Assembly (NCBI GenBank): GCA_023300255.1
Contig: JALZWC010000988.1
Location: 1-5,612, forward strand
DNA from: Saprospiraceae bacterium
GTDB taxonomy: Bacteria; Bacteroidota; Bacteroidia; Chitinophagales; Saprospiraceae
Direction: 5' to 3'
DNA length: 5,612 bases
Below, in pieces: positions 1 through 5,030 of the stretch (the first letter of the stretch is position 1; the number at the start of each line of letters is the position of its first letter). The notes beneath the pieces are model-generated. The model was not told the DNA's origin, made no database searches, and was given only the letters and a program-made list of their open reading frames with translations. The position numbers and the translations under genes are program-made.

Positions 1-696
1 ATGGTCTTGTCCTCCATCTACTTCTTTAAATTCAGGTGCTCCGTTTAAAGATTTGTAGTAGAAATTCCAACCTTTCCAGATATCACATACGTAAGACTGT
101 TTTACTACGGGATAAGCCGTTGATATATTTCTTATAAAAGAAATATTGGTTTCATAAGATTCATTAAATACAGAAAAGTAATCTATAATGTCCCCGACTT
201 CTAAATTGGGTACCGTTATTTTATAGTAGGAAGAATTTTGGAATCCTGTTGCATAAAAGCTTGGCACTTGGGTAGATACTTCAATTGCTTGCTCCATGTC
301 AATTGCTATTTTCTTTCCATTAGCTTTAACTAAGGTAATTTCTAAAATTTCTGATTTCTGAAAATAGAATTCCGAAAAATCTTCTAAGGCAGAGGCTTCC
401 TGTATTTTTAATCTTTTTCTATATACGCCTTTTACTCCTCCTGCATTATTGCCAAATAGTTTCTTCGCAAATTTACCTTTTAGAAAGGATAAATAATACT
501 TTTGACTTAGAATAACTACAGGCTCCTCTTTGTATATTTCTGGCGTTTCAGTACTATTGAAATCTTGATCAGATTGATTGATGATCTTTTCATAATAGGC
601 TTTATTCTCCTGCCAATTTTCGCCTTTTTTTATTTGGGCAGATAATAAAAAAGGGATAAACAAAAAGAGAATAAAGGGTAATGCAGATGCTTTCAT
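1..696 (-). CDS. Secreted DUF3857-type protein, N-terminal part (C-terminus outside the window)
   Basis: The frame is open from an ATG at 694-696 to base 1 (232 codons, no stop), so the gene runs off the window. Residues 1-20 are a signal peptide: KAS, then a run of L, F, I and P, then a likely cut LLSA|Q, so the product is exported. Residues about 55-190 look like DUF3857, the beta-sandwich domain that precedes transglutaminase cores in Bacteroidota. The marks are EEPVVILSQKYY (about 57-68), a basic VYRKRLKI strand, an EILEITLVKANGKKI strand pair, and YYKITVPNLEVGDIIDYF, which resembles the usual 'lP.vkvGsiieY' segment. Full-length relatives are commonly about 600-700 residues with a transglutaminase-like domain further on; that part is not visible, so catalytic ability cannot be judged. 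It follows a related transglutaminase gene on the same strand across a 338-base gap and appears to have its own promoter (TATTTTTG, 71 bases upstream). No Shine-Dalgarno is seen. Substrate unknown. Confidence 0.82.
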   Translation of the reverse strand, partial: MKASALPFILFLFIPFLLSAQIKKGENWQENKAYYEKIINQSDQDFNSTETPEIYKEEPVVILSQKYYLSFLKGKFAKKLFGNNAGGVKGVYRKRLKIQEASALEDFSEFYFQKSEILEITLVKANGKKIAIDMEQAIEVSTQVPSFYATGFQNSSYYKITVPNLEVGDIIDYFSVFNESYETNISFIRNISTAYPVVKQSYVCDIWKGWNFYYKSLNGAPEFKEVDGGQDH

Positions 697-766
697 TGTA
701 GGGTTAGATTTAATTGTTCCTAAAACACATTTAATTGAAAATTGAATACCAAGTAAAGTAAGTAGA

Positions 767-774
767 CAAAAATA
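767..774 (-). promoter_or_regulatory. Bacteroidota -7 promoter box for the DUF3857 gene
   Basis: On the minus strand this reads TATTTTTG, an exact match to the TAnnTTTG -7 element used by the primary sigma factor of Bacteroidota. It lies about 70 bases before the ATG at 696, giving a leader of roughly 60 bases. No TTG -33 element is present at the usual 17-23 base spacing; the region where it would sit runs into the palindrome at 796-820. The site suggests that the DUF3857 gene is transcribed independently of the transglutaminase gene upstream. This is inferred from the motif only. Confidence 0.5.
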
Positions 775-795
775 AAGGACACATTTAGAATTTAG

Positions 796-820
796 CTAAA
801 CACATAGCCTATGTGTTTAG
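796..820. promoter_or_regulatory. Perfect 11-bp-arm palindrome upstream of the DUF3857 promoter
   Basis: The arms CTAAACACATA (796-806) and TATGTGTTTAG (810-820) are exact reverse complements around a GCC loop. It sits 21 bases upstream of the -7 box TATTTTTG, where a -33 element or an activator site would lie, and downstream of the transglutaminase gene. It could be an operator bound by a dimeric regulator, or the stem of a terminator for the upstream transcript. Against a classic intrinsic terminator, the stem is AT-rich and no T-run follows on either strand. The symmetry is seen directly; the role is inferred. Confidence 0.5.
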
Positions 821-839
821 GTATTACGTTTAATTTTGT

Positions 840-1030
840 CCAAGTACACTGTAAAATAAATTTCTTTGCATTTTGTCGGCGCCTTTTAAGGCAACTCATC
901 GTTGCTCATCACTCAAGTAGCTAAGGCTATTATCGTTCTTCGCGTTTATCTGGCTACCTAGACAGGCCTTGATTTGCCTTAAAATTCGCTCGACAAAAAC
1001 ACTAAAGAACTTATTTTACAGTGTACTTAG
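840..1030. repeat. MITE-like element with long imperfect terminal inverted repeats
   Basis: The ends are inverted copies: AAGTACACTGTAAAATAA at 842-859 is repeated exactly, reverse-complemented, at 1011-1028. The similarity continues inward with small gaps: TTCTTT, then TTTTGTCG, then TTTTAAGGCAA, reaching about 894 from the left and 974 from the right. Each arm is therefore about 50-55 bp. The centre (about 895-970) is richer in G+C than the flanks and contains a short direct repeat of CTCATC (895-900, 905-910) and a GTAGC/GCTAC pair (917-921, 953-957). No open reading frame or transposase is present, so it would be non-autonomous. It begins 5-7 bases beyond the transglutaminase stop codon. 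No clear target-site duplication is visible at the ends. If transcribed it would fold into one long hairpin, so it may act as a terminator or mRNA stabiliser for the upstream gene. Confidence 0.68.
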
Positions 1031-1034
1031 TTTT

Positions 1035-2921
1035 CTATTCTGTAGCTTTTTTAATGATTATCTGGTCTTCATAAAAAGACTTTATGGAAGCAATCGCGGT
1101 GTTCCATGATTTAAAATCAGGCTCCTCTATGATTGTATTTTTTAAGGCAATTTTTTTGTTATAGAAAACCTTATTTCCTTTTTGCAGATAACTTAATTCG
1201 AAGTCATATTTTTCATGTTGAATCGTAACTGGTTCTGGCAGATACTCCACTTGACTATCTGCGGGAATACTAATCTCAATCGTAGATTGCACTAATAAAA
1301 TATCTGAAAATTCCAATGCATTTTTTCTATCGGCAGATATCGTTGCATTCAAGAAATAAAAATCTTTCTCTAAATTTAAATAAATCTCTTTGCCTATATC
1401 TGTTATCTGGTTATCCAGATTAATTTGGTAAGATAATGGTAGTCCAACATCTCTTTTTGTCCAATCGGGTAATTCCTCTAAAGTAATAGTTACATTCTTG
1501 CTATTTCCAGCTAGATGGTCCACAATATAAGCCTTCCGTTTGTCCTCTCTTATGCTTGAAAGATAATTTGCTAATGCAATTCTTGCACTACCTCCAAGTA
1601 TAGAGGTTCCTTTACCGACTAGCGTCTCTCCATCAATTCGTAAAAATTCTTTCGTTTCTATGAAGTAGTGTCCTTCGTTGGAAAGAGGTATTATATCTCG
1701 TATAAAACTATCCCCATTTTCTATTAGAACTTCCTGCTCTTGGATATTATAACTATACTCTTCTATGCCTATAAATTTTTGAGTAGGATCAAGAAATAAT
1801 TTTTCCCCATTCAATAGAACGGCACAAATCATATGGTTATCTACTAGCAGCGAAGGAATATCGTAGCTATAAGGAATCTCTCTCGTACCTATCCAAGTTA
1901 ATCGAGCATCATACCCAGCTATTAATAACATTTCTTTCACCAAATTAGCCATCCCCTTACAATCGCCATATTTATTATTATAAACAGATTGACAACTTTC
2001 TGGCCGAAACCCATTAATCCCATCTTCAAAAGCGATATATCGGATATTATCCTGCACCCAATAATAAATGGCTTTTATTTTTTCTTCATCAGAAGTTTGA
2101 CCTTCCAATAAATTAGCGACTAAATCTTCTAAAACAGCAGATTCATTACCAATTTGGTTGACTAAAGAAGCATACCAACTATATAGATCTTCAACCGATT
2201 CTGTTAACACGATCTCTTTTCCATTGTTAGTATAAGCATTCACTACAAATATCAAATGAGGAGCTGTTTTTTGTCTACTAGGCGCATTCTTTTCTGCTGC
2301 TGGTTTTTTGATATTATTTTGATTATAATTATAAACCATTGCTCCCTTTTCCTTCTTTTCAGTTAAGCCTACTTGGTCAAAATTTAATTCTTCCACTCTT
2401 AATCGCAACCAGAATGGCACGACCACCTTAATGGTACTACTTTGTACAGAATGAGTTTGTTGAAAATATAAACTAGTCAAAAATCGAGTATCGGAAAATA
2501 TTTTTTCATAACCCAGTACCAAAGTTTCTCCTTTTGTTGGTATTGTTCTTTCTACTATCGCTAATTTTAAATCATTATGAAAAATTCCGTCCGACTCATA
2601 GTCCATAATAATAGAGGGGATACTTCTCTTCTTTTTTGCATCCATAGCCCAATTTTTTTTGACCGAAGAAGTGTTATCAAAAGATACTACTTGTCTGACT
2701 TTAACAGGAATAGTGCTGTTTGACTTAAATTTTTGTTGTACCGTCAATTTTGCATGTAACGAATTGGTCTGCTTATCTATATAAAATTCCACTACTTGCG
2801 AGCAATTAATAATTTCTACCTCTTCTGCTTCTATAGGATTTGCAGTAATGGTTAGGGGTAAAAAAGCAAAAAATAAAAAGATGAAAAATAAGGAAGGAAT
2901 ATTTTTTTTGACTGTTTTCAT
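1035..2921 (-). CDS. Secreted transglutaminase-like (DUF3857/DUF3858-type) protein
   Basis: This 628-residue protein starts at the ATG at 2919-2921, chosen because a signal peptide follows directly (KTVKK, then a long F/L/I run, probable cut near TITA|N at residue 27). It is thus exported to the periplasm or cell surface. Residues about 35-230 form a beta-rich N-terminal region of DUF3857 type, including GETLVLGYEKIF and LYFQQTHSVQSS. Residues about 270-385 are a transglutaminase-like core: YYWVQDNIRYIAFEDG (286-301), GFRP, then NKYGDCKG with nucleophile C321, NHM with H363, and LFLDPT with D378. The Cys-His-Asp triad is therefore complete, and the protein may be a cysteine peptidase or amide-acting enzyme; the actual reaction is unknown. 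The C-terminal strands, ending in DQIIIKK, resemble DUF3858. The length is normal for the family. It precedes a second DUF3857-type gene across a gap that holds an inverted-repeat element. No Shine-Dalgarno is seen. Confidence 0.87.
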   Translation of the reverse strand: MKTVKKNIPSLFFIFLFFAFLPLTITANPIEAEEVEIINCSQVVEFYIDKQTNSLHAKLTVQQKFKSNSTIPVKVRQVVSFDNTSSVKKNWAMDAKKKRSIPSIIMDYESDGIFHNDLKLAIVERTIPTKGETLVLGYEKIFSDTRFLTSLYFQQTHSVQSSTIKVVVPFWLRLRVEELNFDQVGLTEKKEKGAMVYNYNQNNIKKPAAEKNAPSRQKTAPHLIFVVNAYTNNGKEIVLTESVEDLYSWYASLVNQIGNESAVLEDLVANLLEGQTSDEEKIKAIYYWVQDNIRYIAFEDGINGFRPESCQSVYNNKYGDCKGMANLVKEMLLIAGYDARLTWIGTREIPYSYDIPSLLVDNHMICAVLLNGEKLFLDPTQKFIGIEEYSYNIQEQEVLIENGDSFIRDIIPLSNEGHYFIETKEFLRIDGETLVGKGTSILGGSARIALANYLSSIREDKRKAYIVDHLAGNSKNVTITLEELPDWTKRDVGLPLSYQINLDNQITDIGKEIYLNLEKDFYFLNATISADRKNALEFSDILLVQSTIEISIPADSQVEYLPEPVTIQHEKYDFELSYLQKGNKVFYNKKIALKNTIIEEPDFKSWNTAIASIKSFYEDQIIIKKATE

Positions 2922-3126
2922 ACGTAATGGTTTAGAAAATGAAGATAAGTAGTAAGGCTACAACAAAATAAAACAAAATATATTTTACAATATATATATG
3001 TGAGTCGAATTAACAATAGAATAACGTGCCTATTTAAATAACCACAACAATCTACTTCAATTTTGACACCAGAAGTAAATATTATGTTATAAATCATTCC
3101 TAAAAACATCAATTCGACTAGTTATT
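2922..3126. other. AT-rich non-coding upstream region with a 9-bp inverted repeat
   Basis: No convincing gene lies here. The segment is the upstream region of the transglutaminase gene and is strongly AT-rich, with an alternating TA tract near 2990-2999. AGTCGAATT at 3003-3011 is repeated in inverted form at 3111-3119, bounding a 117-bp segment. In so AT-rich a region a 9-bp match about 100 bases apart could be chance. A weak 64-codon frame on the minus strand (2918-3112) crosses it; it has no recognisable features and overlaps the start of the transglutaminase gene, so I did not call it. Confidence 0.4.
2963..2990 (-). promoter_or_regulatory. Candidate promoter of the transglutaminase gene
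   Basis: On the minus strand there is a TTG (2988-2990), then exactly 17 bases, then TATTTTGT (2963-2970). This resembles the Bacteroidota arrangement of a TTG -33 element, 17-23 bases, and TAnnTTTG, but the -7 box is imperfect. It lies about 41 bases before the ATG at 2921. The region is so AT-rich that chance matches are likely. Confidence 0.3.
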
Positions 3127-3266
3127 AAATTATTAGATTGTAAAACAATCTTGAAGCAGCCAATTAATTCATCCGATCACTTCCAGTGGTCGGATGAAAC
3201 GTGCAGCTTGATCCGACCAATTGGGTAGAAATTCCCCCAACTTTGTTTTACACTCAAATTATTAGA
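3127..3266. mobile_element. Small non-autonomous insertion with direct-repeat flanks
   Basis: An 11-base direct repeat AAATTATTAGA occurs at 3127-3137 and again at 3256-3266. Just inside it lie 10-bp inverted ends, TGTAAAACAA (3139-3148) and TTGTTTTACA (3243-3252). Direct repeats outside inverted repeats are the arrangement left by transposition, so the roughly 115-bp piece between them is probably a MITE or an internally deleted insertion sequence. The fit is not flush: one base separates direct and inverted repeat on the left and three on the right. The interior has no reading frame but carries a strong hairpin (3170-3196) and a third copy of its arm sequence, ATCCGACCA (3211-3219). An 11-base duplication would fit families such as IS4, which make about 10-12 base duplications; family assignment is not possible from this. 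Confidence 0.5.
3170..3196. repeat. 11-bp hairpin inside the small insertion
   Basis: CATCCGATCAC (3170-3180) pairs with GTGGTCGGATG (3186-3196) around the loop TTCCA. All pairs are Watson-Crick except T3177 with G3189, which is a wobble on the plus strand and an A-C mismatch on the minus strand. A transcript would therefore fold better when read in the plus direction. The arm sequence recurs as ATCCGACCA at 3211-3219, directly followed by the palindrome CCAATTGG (3217-3224). No T-run follows, so a terminator role is not indicated. Confidence 0.6.
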
Positions 3267-3286
3267 AATTAGCTGTATATTGTAAA

Positions 3287-3311
3287 GTGTCCGACACACT
3301 AGGAACGTTCC
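3287..3311. repeat. Adjacent palindromes, possible insertion-sequence end
   Basis: Two palindromes sit four bases apart: GTGTC-C-GACAC (3287-3297) and the perfect 10-bp GGAACGTTCC (3302-3311). Both are G+C-rich compared with the surrounding sequence. Immediately beyond them come two nine-base A runs (3323-3331 and 3345-3353) and then the broken plus-strand gene. Compact palindromes at the border between AT-rich spacer and a truncated gene suggest the remaining end of an insertion sequence or a protein-binding site. No transposase fragment is visible, so this reading is tentative. Confidence 0.35.
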
Positions 3312-3356
3312 ACCATTTATACAAAAAAAAATATAATAACATTGAAAAAAAAATAG

Positions 3357-3658
3357 GCCTTTAATCCATTCGCTGGAGTTTTAGAAGATGATTTGGAAAA
3401 GATCATTATTCCTAAATTTGATGTAGCAGCAGTTTTAAGTCAGATACACCAATCGGAATCTCTAGCTTTAAAATTTATAGGTAAACAAGTGACTTTAAAG
3501 ACAATTCTAGCTTGACTTTTTCTTACTCAAAAAGGGATGGATTAATTTCTAATACATGGGGAGATGCTTCCATCATATGGAATATGAATTTACAAAGAGC
3601 AACTCACTTTGGGATCGTTTTAAAATACAATTACGAATTTATAGTAGAAAGAAAATAA
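3357..3658 (+). pseudogene. Frameshifted 3' remnant of an unidentified beta-strand-rich protein gene
   Basis: Two plus-strand frames read as one protein if a frameshift near 3484-3490 is corrected. The first (3357-3515) begins AFNPFAGVLEDDLEKIIIP and continues through ESLALKFIGK; a TAG at 3354 closes it upstream, and it has no start. The second (3485-3658) reads TSDFKDNSSLTFSYSK, then GDASIIWNMNLQRATHFG, then IVLKYNYEF, and ends at a TAA at 3656-3658. The first frame hits a stop at 3513-3515, soon after the second takes over, as expected of a frame-disrupting indel. The C-terminal part alternates polar and hydrophobic residues (LTFSYS, IIWNMNL, GIVLKYNYEF), as in beta-barrel or beta-sandwich proteins; an outer-membrane protein tail is possible but the family is not recognised. 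It is the only plus-strand coding sequence here, and its stop lies 3 bases from that of the convergent CotH-like gene. Confidence 0.6.
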
Positions 3659-3661
3659 GGA

Positions 3662-4741
3662 TCAATTATGATTCAATCCTTGAATAACCACATTGCCTGT
3701 TCCTTTTGGATCACAAGGATATCCAAATTCTTCTTGCCATTTCTTAGGATCATTAATCGTCTTATAAAAATTGTCTAAATACTTTATAGTGGACGCTTTA
3801 TATTTTTCATCCAATAATTCACAGTCTTGGTAAATGCTGTAGATTTTGGGTTTCAGTTGATTGTACAAAGCAATAGTAGCTTCAAACTTTTGTAAATTTT
3901 TCAAGCAATAACCTCTGTACCGACGTTGTCTTACTGATGTCAGATACAGAGCTTCAGCAGGTTTAGCATAAGGCGCATTCACGATTCCAGCATGGTCAAA
4001 ATCATAAGGAACCGCATAAGGTACAGTCGTGGAATCTTGTGCCAGTAGTTTGATATTTTGCAAATATTGAATAGACCAATCTGTATTACCAATCAGATAT
4101 TCAAAAACTGCCATGTTTAAAAAGGGTTCTTTTTGTACTTGATTCGGTTGGAGTTTTCGTTTTACATTAAGCATCTTATTTCTCTTCGCCATTTGCGGCT
4201 CTTCTTCTAGTAAAATTCCATAAACTGATGACTTTTGCTTCTTCTTTTGGTGGTTTTCTAACTTTACTTTCACTAAGCGTGCTTTAAAGCTTTTAGATGT
4301 AATTAAGTTATAAAGTTTATAAACTAGATATTCGTGAACGACATATTTTTCTCCTCTGCAAGGCATCACTAGTTTCATTTTTTCTTGGTCATAGAAAATA
4401 TTTTTTTCAGCCATTTCAGATTCTGGGAAATATAATTTTAAGGGCAAATGGGTACAATTGCCAATGAGTCTTCTAAAATTTCCTCTTGTTTTAGCTTTAA
4501 TTGGTATAGTAGTTTCCTTGTTATTAGCGTCTGCATAAGAAAGGGTTAGAGGATACTTGTTAGGTGCTTCAGATTTATCTCTTAGCAATTTAGACAGATT
4601 GCCACTTAGGGTGATTTCTAGGATTTCTTCCGAATCAAATAGACCTTGCCCGTTCTTTGTTGTCGTTATAGTAGATTGATCTTGTGAATAGATTGTTGTT
4701 ACTAAAAAGAAAGTGAACAAAAGAAGAATTGCTTTTCTCAT
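3662..4741 (-). CDS. Secreted CotH-like protein (kinase-fold-like, RGNFRR family)
   Basis: This 359-residue protein has a clear signal peptide (MRKAILLLFTFFLVTTIYS, likely cut before Q20), which supports the ATG at 4739-4741. No later membrane segment is seen. The order of motifs parallels CotH-type kinases: RGNFRR (86-91) followed by C96 and LPLKLYFPE; MKLVMPC (122-128); a helix VVHEYLVYKLYNLI (134-147) leading into a KARLVKVKL strand; SSVYGILLEEEP (171-182), like the 'GvYlL.E' strand; FEYLIGNTDW (213-222) with N229 downstream; and YDFDHAG (246-252). D221 and D247 are placed like the two catalytic aspartates I recall for Bacillus CotH (D228, D251), with similar spacing. Cysteines at 96, 128, 279, 307 and 343 may form disulfides outside the cytoplasm. 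CotH-type function (protein phosphorylation) is inferred only; close Bacteroidota relatives are usually annotated hypothetical. It stands alone, with gaps of 289 and 740 bases to its same-strand neighbours. Confidence 0.72.
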   Translation of the reverse strand: MRKAILLLFTFFLVTTIYSQDQSTITTTKNGQGLFDSEEILEITLSGNLSKLLRDKSEAPNKYPLTLSYADANNKETTIPIKAKTRGNFRRLIGNCTHLPLKLYFPESEMAEKNIFYDQEKMKLVMPCRGEKYVVHEYLVYKLYNLITSKSFKARLVKVKLENHQKKKQKSSVYGILLEEEPQMAKRNKMLNVKRKLQPNQVQKEPFLNMAVFEYLIGNTDWSIQYLQNIKLLAQDSTTVPYAVPYDFDHAGIVNAPYAKPAEALYLTSVRQRRYRGYCLKNLQKFEATIALYNQLKPKIYSIYQDCELLDEKYKASTIKYLDNFYKTINDPKKWQEEFGYPCDPKGTGNVVIQGLNHN

Positions 4742-4855
4742 AATTGAAATATTAAGGAATGATGTAGAAATAAATTTAGATTCTTGGGTAGATTATTTTG
4801 TTCCTAGTTTCTTCTTTAAAAACGGGAGTATTGTTGATACTATGACTGTTTTTAA

Positions 4856-4952
4856 AGGAATGAGCAAACACCGTTTGTGAACCGCAAAGCGGATGGGTTG
4901 CTAGGGATAAAAGAAGCAGCTAAGAATCTAAGGTTATTTTTACACCATTCCT
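4856..4952. other. Possible structured intergenic segment with nested hairpins
   Basis: Between the hydrolase and the CotH-like gene, AGGAATG (4856-4862) and CATTCCT (4946-4952) are exact reverse complements and could close a stem. Inside it are two perfect short hairpins in tandem, CAAAC-ACC-GTTTG (4865-4877) and CCGC-AAA-GCGG (4882-4892). The first half is visibly richer in G+C than the rest of the gap. It may be a structured untranslated region, the end of the hydrolase transcript (read on the minus strand), or worn mobile DNA. No T-run makes it a standard terminator, and each stem is short enough to arise by chance. Confidence 0.3.
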
Positions 4953-5030
4953 AAGGCAAAGAATGAGGACTTTATTTATTTCCTATTCCTTAAATAATCG
5001 TAAATTATAGATTACTTCTCATAGGGGATA

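Noticed and set aside
2918..3112. 64-codon minus-strand reading frame overlapping the start of the transglutaminase gene
   Set aside because: The product is a low-complexity mix of I, L, Y, F and C residues, as expected from translating AT-rich spacer. There is no recognisable domain, and the region looks like the upstream DNA of the next gene.
3003..3119. Possible third mobile element bounded by AGTCGAATT/AATTCGACT
   Set aside because: The 9-bp ends do not extend, no direct repeats flank them, and such a match is plausible by chance in AT-rich sequence.
3221..3240. TTGGG/CCCAA pairing as a terminator
   Set aside because: The stem has only five pairs with a ten-base loop and no following T-run, and it lies inside the putative insertion.
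840..3266. The two inverted-repeat elements as copies of one family
   Set aside because: They share only a short TGTAAAAyAA string. In the first element it lies inside the arm, in the second at the end, and the interiors are unrelated.
4856..4954. 32-codon plus-strand open stretch containing DGLLGIKEAAKNLRLFLHH
   Set aside because: It looks somewhat protein-like but has no start codon, is very short, is closed by stops on both sides and matches no family I recognise. It may be a worn remnant, but I cannot support that.
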